Positions 44,326 through 53,606 of a stretch of 64,000 bases of DNA are shown here, piece by piece. The notes beneath the pieces were generated by a model. The model ran no database searches. It was not told the origin of the DNA and was given only the letters and a program-made list of their open reading frames with translations. Within the stretch, counting starts at the first letter, position 1. Each line of letters starts with the position of its first letter. A program made the position numbers and the translations under genes. Origin of the DNA: Planctomycetaceae bacterium (lineage in GTDB: Bacteria > Planctomycetota > Planctomycetia > Planctomycetales > Planctomycetaceae); assembly GCA_021732785.1 (NCBI GenBank), contig JAKFUG010000006.1, positions 1 through 64,000 on the forward strand, in the 5' to 3' direction.

Positions 44326-47300
44326 ATGAATCGCACGATATTGACCGTGGCTGGGGTGTTGAGCGCGTCGAGCCTGCTGTTGGTGGATTCCGCCATCAAA
44401 GGGACGGTGCTGCTTGCGCTTGCGGCTGTTGTGGCCTTGATCCTGAGACGCGACTCGGCGGCGACTCGACATCTGGTGTGGCTGCTGGCGATTGTCGCAA
44501 TGCTGGTGGTGCCGCTGTTGTCGGCGATGTTGCCGCAATGGCGCGTGCTGCCGGCTTGGATGAGTTCATCGAGACCGGTTGTTGCGGATATCAGTCCGCC
44601 GTCAATCTCCAAGTCCCCAGGTGGAGTGATTGAATCGCCTGAGAGAGCGGCACCAGTGGAAGTCGAGCGGCCATCGGCAACGGTCTTTCAGCCGGCCACT
44701 GTGTTGCCGGATTCGCAGCCCGCATTGGCGACACCGGAAGCTGTTCCAGCGCCGGCGGTGCGGAGTTGGAATTGGATCAATGCGTTGCCGCTGGTGTGGG
44801 CGATTGGTTTTGCCGTGCTCATGCTGCGGCTGTCGGCCGCGCGATGGATGCTCTGGAATTCCGAACGGCTCGCGACGGTCGTATGTAGGCGAGTTGCTCC
44901 GCAGCTCGCATTCGAGTCGCGGAGCGACTCGGCTACGGCGCACGACCCCATCGTAACAGCGATGGAAGCCATCTGCTCGCAACTTGGAATCGTTCGCCCG
45001 GTCGCTCTGCTCATTCACCCGGACAAGACGATTCCCGTGGTCTGGGGCATTTTTCGTTGTCGGCTGATGCTCCCCGCGGCGGCGCGACAGTGGAGCGACG
45101 AGCAACTGCAATCTGTGCTGCTGCACGAACTGGCTCACATCAAACGCCGTGACACCATCGTGCAACTGCTGGCACAGGTCGCGTGTGCTCTGCACTGGTT
45201 CAATCCGTTGGTGTGGTTCGCCGCCTGGCGACTGGATGTGGAACGGGAGCGGTCCTGCGACGATCTGGTGTTGGCGAGCGGCATCAGGCCGTCCGCTTAC
45301 GCGGGGCATTTGCTCGATGTCGTCACGGGGCTCTCGCCAGCCCGTTGGACGCAAGCCTGTGGTTTGGCGATGGCTCGCCAGTCGTCGCTCGAAGGCCGTC
45401 TGACCGCCGTGCTCGGCAAGGATCTCAATCGTCGCGACGTGTCCGTGGCCCTCGCGGGACTGGCGCTGGCCATTGCGGTGGGTATCGCGGTCCCCATCGC
45501 GATGCTCCGTGCGGCGGATGAGAAATGGAATCCGCACCAAGCCGCGCACATCGGCACGAACGACTTCTCCGCCTATTGCGTCCACAGCGGGAAGGACGCT
45601 TCGTTCGTCATCGCTTATCACGGCGACTTCGGCTCGGCGACCGAGAGTGTCACGAATCCCAAGACGCGCACTTGGACCGACTCTGGCACGATTACCGCGA
45701 AGAAACCCGGCATCGCGCTCAGCTTTCATCGCACAAACACTGCGCCAGGCAAACTCAGCATCACGACCGCACCCGCCGAAGGCCGCGACCTCAGCAAGCC
45801 CGCGCCGCCTCCTCGCGAGTTCGGGCAGAAGGAATACGACCTCGCGAAGGGCCGCGTGTTTCTGCTCAGCGACAATGGCAATGTCCGTCAGCTCGACATC
45901 GCCACTCCCGACGTCACTGACCAGGCATCCGCGAAAAAACTCGCCGCGCTCATCGCCGCCATCCCGCCGCAGGATCGCGAGGATGTGGCGTTGACGCCGA
46001 ACCACACCGGCAAACTCGCGCCGGAGACTATCGCGAGACTTAAATGGGGCGAGCCGGTGAGCGGCCTCCGCATGGCGCTCGCGTATCCGCCAGCACTCGG
46101 TGACGCGCTGCTCGGCAAGAAGCCGCATTTCGAACTCGTTGTGCAAAACGTGTCGGAGAAAGAGGTTCATTTCCTCGCGAGCGATGAAGCTCCCAACCCG
46201 CGGAGATTGCTGATCCGCGAAGGAGAGCGCATCGTCCAGGGGCTTTCCGATCCGGAATTGTCGGCGGCGGATTGGAAGCTGCAGCCGGGCCAGTGCGGCG
46301 TGCTCCGCCTGTATACGAAAGAGGAGCGCAACAAAGCCGGCACGATCCCAAGCTCAGCCATCGAAAGCGACCTGAGCAAGATTGGCCGCTACCACGCCAT
46401 CGTGCAGATGGAGATCGCGAAAGCGCCGCCGGGTGCGTGGACGGGCAAGCTCGTCACTGGACAGTCACGCGGCTCCGCAGACGTGGCAGCCGCGCCGGCT
46501 CCGATGCACAAGGACGCCCGTGCGTATTACGAAGTCTGGCAGCGCTACGCGCGGGCGAATGGCGACATTCCCGGCGCGCTGGTCGGCGAACTGGCGGCGG
46601 CGGTGAGGCAGTTCATCAAATACAACCCGACTTGGGAGACGGTGCCGAAGCTCAACGCCCTGCTCCCGCGTCTCGACGTCACACGCGACTGGAAACCTGC
46701 CGACGCCATCGCGCTGCTCGATGAAGTGGCGGGCATTCAGGATTCGCCGATTAAGGCGGCACCGTGGAGGGGAATGAGACACACGATTCGCCAAGGCGAG
46801 GCGCTGCCGAAAAAGTTCACCGATGCGACGTGGGGCGAATCGCAGCCGAATGGACTGCGCGCGGCGTGGGTGCTGGAGCCGAACGCGACGGAACATCGCA
46901 TCGGCGCGGCGCTCAAGGCGCGGCTGCTCGTACAGAACACGGGGAGCGTCTCCGTCGTGCTCCAAGTGCCGACGTGGCATCAAGGCTGGGTGAAGGCCCG
47001 CGACGCGAAGGGCAAGGAGGTCGAAGCCTCCGGCCTCGAGTGGACGACGCTCGCGCAGCTTGTTCCCGTGCGTCTCGCACCGGGCGAGTACATCGAAATC
47101 AACACACCCGGCATCGGCTTTGGACCGCGTGCGGGAATGGGGCCGTGGGCCGGGCCGCGCGTTGGCTCGAATGTGCTCGCGAAGGCAGGCGACGAACTGA
47201 CGCTCACGCACGGCCTCGTGCCGCTCGACGGTAGCGAAGTTGGCGTCAGCGAAGACGACCCACACGTCTCCGGGCCGGGCTGGTGGCTGGCGCACGTCAG

Positions 47301-50300
47301 GTCGCGCCTCAATCGCGAACTCCCGTTGCCCGCCGACGCCGCTGAGCGCACGCGTCTGCTCGACCGCGCAGTGCGCGAGCTAGTTGCCACTGCCCCCTCA
47401 GCGGAAGAAACCACCGCATTCATCGCCGACAAGACTCCGGATGCTCTCGATGCGCTGGCCAATCGCCTCGTCGCTCGCGTGGATGTGGTGTCGTTCAGCG
47501 GCAAGCTGCCGACTGCTCCGGCGAAGTTCCGCGTGCTCGCCGCCGACGTGAACGCCGACAAGCAACCGCGCGTCGTGCTCGGCCCCGGCGAGTATCCGCT
47601 GAGCAAGGGGACGGCCGATCGCGGCGCGGCGACGTTGAAAATCGTTGGCAGGTCGATTGGCAATCGCCACACGAACGACGCTCAACTTTTGTTCGAGGCC
47701 ACCGAGGCGACCGGAAAGCTACCACCGGACTCTCACAAACTCGAAGTCCCCGACGGCCGGGGCACATGGGCCATCGTCTGCCGCCCCGGTTCAGGCGTCT
47801 TTTATCTGCTGAGCAAAGGCACGGTGCGGAAGATCGACTACAGCAACCCGCGGAAAGTCACCGACACACTGGCGAACGACCTCCCCGCCGAGTTCCGCGA
47901 CGAAGTGAAGCGCCAGCTCGACATACACGAAATCTCCGCCGCACAGCAGGCGGAAATTTTCGAGAAGCCAGCCGCTCCGGCAGCAACGCCCGACTCGAAG
48001 ACTGGCGCGAATGCACCGGCCAAGGACGAAGCTCAGCCAGCTTCTGAAGCGCCGAAAACGCCGGAGAAGGAACCCTTCACCGCCTGGGGCAAGGAAGTCG
48101 GCGGCCTGCAAGCGGGCTTGGGCTTCAAAGCGGGCGAGAAGCGAGTTTACACCCACGGCGATGCTGCCACATTGCAGGGTGAGACAGCCACACTAGTCGT
48201 TCGGCTTCGTAACGTCGGCAAGGAGGAAATCAAGTTTCAGTACCTCCGCCAATACTTCATTGAGAACCCGCCCACCGTGACGGATGCCAAGGGCAAATTG
48301 AAGCAGCTCGGCAAGGTCTCCGCTTTCGGAGAACACATTCCGCAAGAAGTGAAGCTGGCGCCGGGGAAGGAAATCGAGCTTTACGAATGGAAGCCATATC
48401 TCGGATCGGGAAACGAAGAAGGAATGCCACAATATCCCTACATATTTGGGGCTGGAAAGTTCCAGGTTCAGTATGAGAAGGTTTTCGGAAACTCATCGGC
48501 AGGCACAATCAAGCTCGATCCCGCACTGGAAAATCTCGCCACAGGACAGTTGGAATTGGAGGTGAAAGCTCCTGAGAAGGCGCCGGTGGAAAAAGAACCC
48601 TTCACCGCCTGGGGCGAACCCATCGGCGGTCTGCAAGCGGGTTTCGGCTTTCTTCCCGGCCAGCAGCGGGCCTACAGCCACGGCGAAACGGTTCGACTGG
48701 TCGTCCGGGTTCGCAACGTCGGCAAGGAGGAGGTCAAGTTCCAGTACTACCCCACATTCCTCTCCGAGAACTCGCCAACTGTGCTAGACGAAACAGGCAA
48801 GCGAGTTTCCCTCCGCCGTAACACGCTTCGCCTAGTGCGCCAAGTTCCCAAGGAAGTGAACTTGGCGGTGGGGAAGGAAATCGAACTCTACGAGCGAGAG
48901 CTGCGTCTGGCTTCCGGAAACGAAGACGCAGGCGAGCTGAAAACCCGAGACATTTTTCCAACAGGGAAGTTTCTGATTCAACACGAGCAGGTTATTGGCA
49001 CCCCATTGCAAGGCTACTCAGCGCAAGCCTCCGACAAGTATGACCCCACTCTGGAAGAACTCGCCACCGGGAAGTTGGAACTGGTCGTCAAAGAGGTCCC
49101 AGCCAAGCACGACGAAACTCTCGCTGCCGACGAGCAAGCTAGGAGACACAAAGAGCAGCTCCAAGGAAGCTGGCAAGTCGTCGAAGCCGATATCGGTGGA
49201 ACGCATGCTCCGAGGGAACGCAGCAAGGAACAAGTTTGGACATTCGTTCGCGACAAGCTTGCCTTCGATTTCGGCGACGGCGATCCGATGGAAATGACCT
49301 ATCGCATCGACGAGAAGCAAGAGCCGGCGACGATCGACCTGTCCCCCCTTGGCCCGCGCGAAAAGGGGAATCTGTACAAGGGCATTTACGAGCTTGACGG
49401 CGATCAACTGAAGGTCCATTTCACCCGCAGTTCCGCGGCCGACTCCCGGCCTACGGAGTTCAAGCCAAGCGGAAAAAATCGCGGCATGCGGTACTTCGTC
49501 CTGAAGCGGGCTCCCAAACCCGATGCGCCAGTCGAAGTCAATCCGAAATCGATCAGCGCCACTCCGATGGGCGGCCCTTCGACGTTATCCGTAGTTACTA
49601 CAGCCGACGATGCCGATCACGTCTTTCGGAATGCCATCAAGGCCATCACCGAGAACTATGCCCGCATTCCGAAGTTGTCCGTCACAATTGAGGAACTCAG
49701 CATCAGTCCGTCGGTTGAAAAGCGGGAGACGAAGACCTCAGTCACCGATGAAATCTCGATCAGCGCCACGGCAGCGCCCGTATTCGTTAGCCGCTCGATC
49801 GTGAAACTCAATGGCGCTGACTTGACTTGCGATCGTTATGAAAGAGTCGGCAATGAATTGAGCTTAAGCTCAACGATCTCGCGAACGGGTAAAACGTGGA
49901 CCTTCCATGAGCATGCCACGAATGTGAAACGCACGAAATCAACAAAGGAGATGGGGAGTTACTTGCCGATTGACCCGCGAGAATTCGGTGGACTCGATCA
50001 ACGTTTCGGATTACTGGAACAAATGCGGCGGTCCAAGGCACTTTCTCTGCGCAAGCAGGGAGACATCACCACGATCGAGACCGAGATCACCGATCCGCCG
50101 GAGTACGGCTACGATCCCAAACAGCGATTCACCTACGCGCTTGATGCCTCCAGGAACTATTTGCCGATCAGCGTCATTCGACACTATGGCGACGGCTCGC
50201 TGAATACCTTGACCGAGTTCACTTACCAAGAAGTGCAACTTGGCAAAGCGTGGTTCATGAAGTCAATTTCCACAAAGTACTTCCTGCAGGAAGTTGCCGC

Positions 50301-50382
50301 GAAGGATGCGCAATCAAAGGGCTGGCATCAGTTTCTTTTGCACAACGTGGTTGAGCCCATTCAGGTCGAACCAATGAAGTAA
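44326..50382 (+). CDS. BlaR1/M56-like membrane protease receptor with giant modular ectodomain, 2018 aa
   Basis: Residues 1-400 are BlaR1-like: membrane segments (VLLALAAVVALIL, LLAIVAMLVVPLLS, ALPLVWAIGFAVLML), zinc-protease motif HELAHIKRRD (about 268) and ERERSCDDLVL holding the third ligand, then a last membrane segment (VALAGLALAIAVGIAVPI). Instead of a penicillin-binding sensor there are about 1600 residues of modules: one shared with the giant kinase (AHIGTNDFSAYCVHSG, about 407), weaker WGE...GLR modules (571, 835), two strong EPFTAWG...GGLQAG modules (1248, 1422), a lipocalin-like LQGSWQVVEADIGG (1609), and a LolA-like C-terminal domain (about 1762-2018). It likely cleaves or triggers loss of the BlaI-type repressor on sensing an unknown ligand. 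Confidence 0.93.
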   Translation: MNRTILTVAGVLSASSLLLVDSAIKGTVLLALAAVVALILRRDSAATRHLVWLLAIVAMLVVPLLSAMLPQWRVLPAWMSSSRPVVADISPPSISKSPGGVIESPERAAPVEVERPSATVFQPATVLPDSQPALATPEAVPAPAVRSWNWINALPLVWAIGFAVLMLRLSAARWMLWNSERLATVVCRRVAPQLAFESRSDSATAHDPIVTAMEAICSQLGIVRPVALLIHPDKTIPVVWGIFRCRLMLPAAARQWSDEQLQSVLLHELAHIKRRDTIVQLLAQVACALHWFNPLVWFAAWRLDVERERSCDDLVLASGIRPSAYAGHLLDVVTGLSPARWTQACGLAMARQSSLEGRLTAVLGKDLNRRDVSVALAGLALAIAVGIAVPIAMLRAADEKWNPHQAAHIGTNDFSAYCVHSGKDASFVIAYHGDFGSATESVTNPKTRTWTDSGTITAKKPGIALSFHRTNTAPGKLSITTAPAEGRDLSKPAPPPREFGQKEYDLAKGRVFLLSDNGNVRQLDIATPDVTDQASAKKLAALIAAIPPQDREDVALTPNHTGKLAPETIARLKWGEPVSGLRMALAYPPALGDALLGKKPHFELVVQNVSEKEVHFLASDEAPNPRRLLIREGERIVQGLSDPELSAADWKLQPGQCGVLRLYTKEERNKAGTIPSSAIESDLSKIGRYHAIVQMEIAKAPPGAWTGKLVTGQSRGSADVAAAPAPMHKDARAYYEVWQRYARANGDIPGALVGELAAAVRQFIKYNPTWETVPKLNALLPRLDVTRDWKPADAIALLDEVAGIQDSPIKAAPWRGMRHTIRQGEALPKKFTDATWGESQPNGLRAAWVLEPNATEHRIGAALKARLLVQNTGSVSVVLQVPTWHQGWVKARDAKGKEVEASGLEWTTLAQLVPVRLAPGEYIEINTPGIGFGPRAGMGPWAGPRVGSNVLAKAGDELTLTHGLVPLDGSEVGVSEDDPHVSGPGWWLAHVRSRLNRELPLPADAAERTRLLDRAVRELVATAPSAEETTAFIADKTPDALDALANRLVARVDVVSFSGKLPTAPAKFRVLAADVNADKQPRVVLGPGEYPLSKGTADRGAATLKIVGRSIGNRHTNDAQLLFEATEATGKLPPDSHKLEVPDGRGTWAIVCRPGSGVFYLLSKGTVRKIDYSNPRKVTDTLANDLPAEFRDEVKRQLDIHEISAAQQAEIFEKPAAPAATPDSKTGANAPAKDEAQPASEAPKTPEKEPFTAWGKEVGGLQAGLGFKAGEKRVYTHGDAATLQGETATLVVRLRNVGKEEIKFQYLRQYFIENPPTVTDAKGKLKQLGKVSAFGEHIPQEVKLAPGKEIELYEWKPYLGSGNEEGMPQYPYIFGAGKFQVQYEKVFGNSSAGTIKLDPALENLATGQLELEVKAPEKAPVEKEPFTAWGEPIGGLQAGFGFLPGQQRAYSHGETVRLVVRVRNVGKEEVKFQYYPTFLSENSPTVLDETGKRVSLRRNTLRLVRQVPKEVNLAVGKEIELYERELRLASGNEDAGELKTRDIFPTGKFLIQHEQVIGTPLQGYSAQASDKYDPTLEELATGKLELVVKEVPAKHDETLAADEQARRHKEQLQGSWQVVEADIGGTHAPRERSKEQVWTFVRDKLAFDFGDGDPMEMTYRIDEKQEPATIDLSPLGPREKGNLYKGIYELDGDQLKVHFTRSSAADSRPTEFKPSGKNRGMRYFVLKRAPKPDAPVEVNPKSISATPMGGPSTLSVVTTADDADHVFRNAIKAITENYARIPKLSVTIEELSISPSVEKRETKTSVTDEISISATAAPVFVSRSIVKLNGADLTCDRYERVGNELSLSSTISRTGKTWTFHEHATNVKRTKSTKEMGSYLPIDPREFGGLDQRFGLLEQMRRSKALSLRKQGDITTIETEITDPPEYGYDPKQRFTYALDASRNYLPISVIRHYGDGSLNTLTEFTYQEVQLGKAWFMKSISTKYFLQEVAAKDAQSKGWHQFLLHNVVEPIQVEPMK

Positions 50383-50419
50383 TTCACCTGTCCTTCCACC
50401 ATCTTCAGGAGTCATTTCA

Positions 50420-51748
50420 ATGAAGAGAACATCAACGACACTCGTTGCCTTCACGTTGCTTGTTGTCTATTCGGCCGTTGTGGCGGGGCAAGATTCGGCC
50501 AGCAACATTCGCATTGCTGGAAAATGTGTTGATGAGAAAGGAATGCCCGTCGCGGAGGCCACCGTCGACCTCTACCTCAACACCGATTCAACCAAGAGCC
50601 TGAAAACGACGCAGACTCGACCGGATGGCTCATTTGACCTTGGAGACTTTCCTGACCCGGAACTGAATCCTGGAAAGGACGTGAACTACAAAGTCGTCGG
50701 GAGCAAGGCAGGAAAGTCAGTCAACTACGTGGCGGTACTCGCCCCTGCTCAGAAAGCGAACGCGCTGGACCTGGTACTCGGTGTTCCAGCCCAACTCGAA
50801 GGCATCGTGACAGGCCCCGATGGATCGCCATTACAGAACGCACGAGTCCGAGTTGCTGGCTATCCCTGGATCGATGGCGTGCATGGTGCGATCACAAACA
50901 AGTCGGGTGAATATGTGCTGGAGGGAATTCCGGCACTCGAACATCCCGGCTTTGGTCGTCAAGCAATCCCCAATGCGCCCGGGTTACCCGGGTTATTTGA
51001 ACTCCACCCCCTCGCAAGCAAATTCCTGATGGTGGACCATCCGGAATTGGGGTCTGTCCAGCCGAAGTTCGCTCAATGCCCCGCGACCATTGATGTTCAC
51101 TTCAATGAGCCCGCACAGATGACCGGACGAATTGTCGATGGACATGGAAAGCCCATCGGAGGCGTCAAAGTGACTGCCAGGCCGTCCCAGGCACCCGCTC
51201 ATCGGGTGGCACTTTTACGCGCGATGAATTCGGGAATCAGTCAGGGAACAGCAACGACAGACGTCGATGGCCAATATGCCATCGTGCTTCAACACAGCGG
51301 CGCTGTTGAAATCAACGTGATTGATCAACAGCATTTTGCGAAAACCGTTTCCGATGTCGTCGTGCAAGCCGGAGAAACTGTGCCGGTCCCGGACATCGTT
51401 GCCATCGGAGCCGCGTTTGTGACGGGACGCATTGTGGATGTGGATACCGACAACACGGTGGCTTGCCCGAAAGGAGTCCGTTTGCACGTCTATGTGATGG
51501 GAGAAGGAGCATTGACGAGCACTCGCGTTCGTCCCGATGGAACCTATCGCCTGCCAGTCCTGCCGGGGACGAGCTATGCGTACTTTTCCTCGAAAACGTT
51601 GGACGAATTGACAAAGACCTGGGACGTACTTGAACACCCTACTCCCGTCACCGCCAAGAACTATCCGGTCACAGTGGCCGCCGATCGCTCCATCGAAATC
51701 AACTTTCCGGTCAAATTGAAAAAACCAAAACGGGGAGACGATCGCTAG
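50420..51748 (+). CDS. Secreted protein with carboxypeptidase regulatory-like repeats, 442 aa
   Basis: Signal peptide KRTSTTLVAFTLLVVYSAVVAG starting from the shared AGGAGTCATTTC leader. At least three beta-sandwich repeats of the carboxypeptidase-regulatory type follow: GKCVDEKGMPVAEATVDL, GIVTGPDGSPLQNARVRVAG and GRIVDGHGKPIGGVKVTARP, each ending in a GxYxL-type strand (DGSFDLGDF, SGEYVLEGI, DGQYAIVL). Such domains are usually structural or ligand-binding parts of envelope proteins. It lacks the constant N-module of its neighbours although it shares their leader, so it may be a co-regulated partner of the BlaR1-like protein. Confidence 0.88.
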   Translation: MKRTSTTLVAFTLLVVYSAVVAGQDSASNIRIAGKCVDEKGMPVAEATVDLYLNTDSTKSLKTTQTRPDGSFDLGDFPDPELNPGKDVNYKVVGSKAGKSVNYVAVLAPAQKANALDLVLGVPAQLEGIVTGPDGSPLQNARVRVAGYPWIDGVHGAITNKSGEYVLEGIPALEHPGFGRQAIPNAPGLPGLFELHPLASKFLMVDHPELGSVQPKFAQCPATIDVHFNEPAQMTGRIVDGHGKPIGGVKVTARPSQAPAHRVALLRAMNSGISQGTATTDVDGQYAIVLQHSGAVEINVIDQQHFAKTVSDVVVQAGETVPVPDIVAIGAAFVTGRIVDVDTDNTVACPKGVRLHVYVMGEGALTSTRVRPDGTYRLPVLPGTSYAYFSSKTLDELTKTWDVLEHPTPVTAKNYPVTVAADRSIEINFPVKLKKPKRGDDR

Positions 51749-51838
51749 TGCTTGCGGAGCGAATGCGAACAACAACGCGGCACCCGCCGCAACTGAGCAG
51801 TAGCAGGCGACCTTTTACCACTTTTAGGAGTCATTTCG

Positions 51839-52684
51839 ATGAAGAGAACAACAGCGATTTGTGTCGCCCTCGTGTATTCCTTGGTCAGTTCGGTTGATGC
51901 GGATTACACCTGGACCGATCAGGGGACGTGGCCCAAGAGTTGGCCAGCGGAACTGGAGCCACTGCGAAAGCAATCGCGCACTTTCGAGGGGCCGACGCTG
52001 CCCCTGCTACACCACGCAATTCCGTTCACCAAGCGTGATGAGTTTGAGTCAGCCTGGCCGCATCTCCTGAAGATCAAGTCCAAGGGAGCCCCGATCGTCC
52101 TGAGGCGGGGTCCGAGTTTCTGGCTGGGTGACAAGGCCACCGCAGGAGCTTGCGTCCACACTCCGCCTGCGGGCGAAGCCCCGATCGCCGACGGGAAGGA
52201 CGCGAAGGGCAACTGGGAAAAGACCATCTACATCGAGCTGATCGTGGACGGTGAGATCATCGACCTGAACCGCATTCCACTACCCCCCGACACACTCATT
52301 ATCGACGAGCGATTCAAGAACGCAGCAACCAGCGAAACGCCAGTGGCACGGTATTCCGGATCGATTGTCTCGCACGTCGATTCGTACGGGTCTGGCACTG
52401 GAGGCAGCCAACATTTGGCGACCTTGGGTCAGATGAACGCGGGATTTGACTACGGAGACTCATCAAAAACGGATTGGAAGGGAAGCATCAAATGGCGTTA
52501 TCTCCGGAAGGAGAGCAACTCTGATGTGTACAAGGTTGAATGGGCGTACAAACCAAAGGGCGGATCACCAACTCACAAAGTCGATGAACTTTCCTTCGAT
52601 GGAGTGAGTCCGGCTAAACTTGTCGTAAACGAACAGTGGGTCATTTCGATTGAGCCAGACCAGCCACCCGTCAAAGCAAAATAG
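51839..52684 (+). CDS. Secreted constant-N protein with a second type of C-module, 281 aa
   Basis: Shared leader and signal peptide (KRTTAICVALVYSLVSSVDA) and the constant N-module up to IIDERFKN. The C-module (about residues 170-281) is unlike the LolA-like one: GSIKWRYLRKESNSDVYKVE, KVDELSFDGVSPAKLVVNEQ and WVISIEP, a beta-rich segment. An orphan copy of this C-module lies at 53261-53530. The switch occurs right after the IIDERFK codons, where the other family members also diverge. The function is unknown; export is expected. Confidence 0.88.
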   Translation: MKRTTAICVALVYSLVSSVDADYTWTDQGTWPKSWPAELEPLRKQSRTFEGPTLPLLHHAIPFTKRDEFESAWPHLLKIKSKGAPIVLRRGPSFWLGDKATAGACVHTPPAGEAPIADGKDAKGNWEKTIYIELIVDGEIIDLNRIPLPPDTLIIDERFKNAATSETPVARYSGSIVSHVDSYGSGTGGSQHLATLGQMNAGFDYGDSSKTDWKGSIKWRYLRKESNSDVYKVEWAYKPKGGSPTHKVDELSFDGVSPAKLVVNEQWVISIEPDQPPVKAK

Positions 52685-52760
52685 GGTACCCGCCGAAGTT
52701 GAGAAGTCGCGGCCGACCTTTCACTACCTTGAAGAGTCATTTCGATGAAGAGAACAGCAG
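52406..52760 (+). repeat. Direct repeat of about 355 bp, copy 1
   Basis: Covers the C-module of the 281-aa gene, its stop, the spacer (CACCCGCC-like, GTTGAGAAGT, GACCTTTCACTACCTTGAAG) and the next leader with its ATGAAG. Copy 2 is at 53251-53606, offset 845-846 bp. The gene 52814-53227 lies between the copies. Confidence 0.88.
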
Positions 52761-52813
52761 TGTTCGCTGGCTACGCTTTCCCTATCACCCTGCAACTCAA
52801 AAAGGATGTGCCC

Positions 52814-53227
52814 ATGTTGACGTTAAGAATCCTTGCAACAGCCTGTGCCTTTGCTGCGTGCCTGAATTCGACAGTCGGATTCGCTGCCGAGGATCAGCGT
52901 TGGTCCGTTCAGATTGTCGATGATACTGCCATCGTGCGAGCGTCTGAGAAAACGGAATTCAAGTTTGTTCAGGCGACCGTGACCGCCTTGCAAGAATCAG
53001 GAATGGAGAAATTCACTCTTCGTGTCAACAAACCAACCGACAAGATCGGCGACACGAAGTTGACGTTCTCGATTCGAATTATTGATGGTTCGGCGGAGAT
53101 CACATCGTCAACCGACATCCCGTACAAGTATCTGGAGAAGACGATCAAGAAACTTAGTGATGCTGGTGTGCGCAAGATGAAGTTCGCGTCCACAGGAAGA
53201 TCAACAGACGAGGCAATACCGCGCTGA
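52814..53227 (+). CDS. Secreted ExbD-like periplasmic-domain protein, 137 aa
   Basis: ATG 52814 gives a good signal peptide (LRILATACAFAACLNSTVGF) with AAGGA about eight bases upstream. The mature part resembles the periplasmic domain of ExbD/TolR: VQATVTALQESGMEKFTLRV and IPYKYLEKTIKKLSDAGVRK. True ExbD proteins have an N-terminal membrane helix with a key Asp and work with ExbB; neither is present here, so it is a stand-alone domain. The frame also reads back to ATG 52745, which uses the copied family leader and looks like a fusion scar of the 355-bp duplication. Confidence 0.75.
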   Translation: MLTLRILATACAFAACLNSTVGFAAEDQRWSVQIVDDTAIVRASEKTEFKFVQATVTALQESGMEKFTLRVNKPTDKIGDTKLTFSIRIIDGSAEITSSTDIPYKYLEKTIKKLSDAGVRKMKFASTGRSTDEAIPR

Positions 53228-53250
53228 TATACGCCAGCGAACAAGGCGGT

Positions 53251-53606
53251 CAGCCGACATTTGGCGACCTTGGGTCAGATGGGCACGGGAATTACCTATG
53301 GAGGCTCATTAAAAACGCATTGGAAGGGAAGCATCAAATGGCGTTATCTCCGGAAGGAGAGCAACTCCGATGTGTACAAGGTTGAATGGGAGTACAAACC
53401 AACGGACGGATCACCAACTCACAAAGTCGATGAACTTTCCTTCGATGGTGTGAGTCCGGCTAAACTTGTCGTAAACGAACAGTGGGTCATTTCGATTGAG
53501 CCAGACCAGCCAACCGTCAAAGCAAAATAGGGCACCCGCCAAAGTTGAGAAGTAGCGGGCGACCTTTCACTACCTTGAAGAGTCATTTCAATGAAGCGAA
53601 CAGCAG
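53251..53606 (+). repeat. Direct repeat of about 355 bp, copy 2
   Basis: Matches 52406-52760 with few differences, including the C-module coding sequence, the spacer and the leader of the gene at 53591. Confidence 0.88.
53261..53530 (+). pseudogene. Orphan C-module of the 281-aa secreted protein
   Basis: The 89 residues match residues about 193-281 of the product of 51839-52684 (GSIKWRYLRKESNSDVYKVE, WVISIEPDQP). There is no signal peptide or N-module; ATG 53261 is an internal Met-like codon. It arose with the 355-bp direct duplication and is probably not a functional gene. Confidence 0.85.

Noticed and set aside
44602-46170. Minus-strand 522-aa open frame
   Set aside because: Antisense to the BlaR1-like protease region with HELAH; composition is Arg/His-rich as expected for a shadow.
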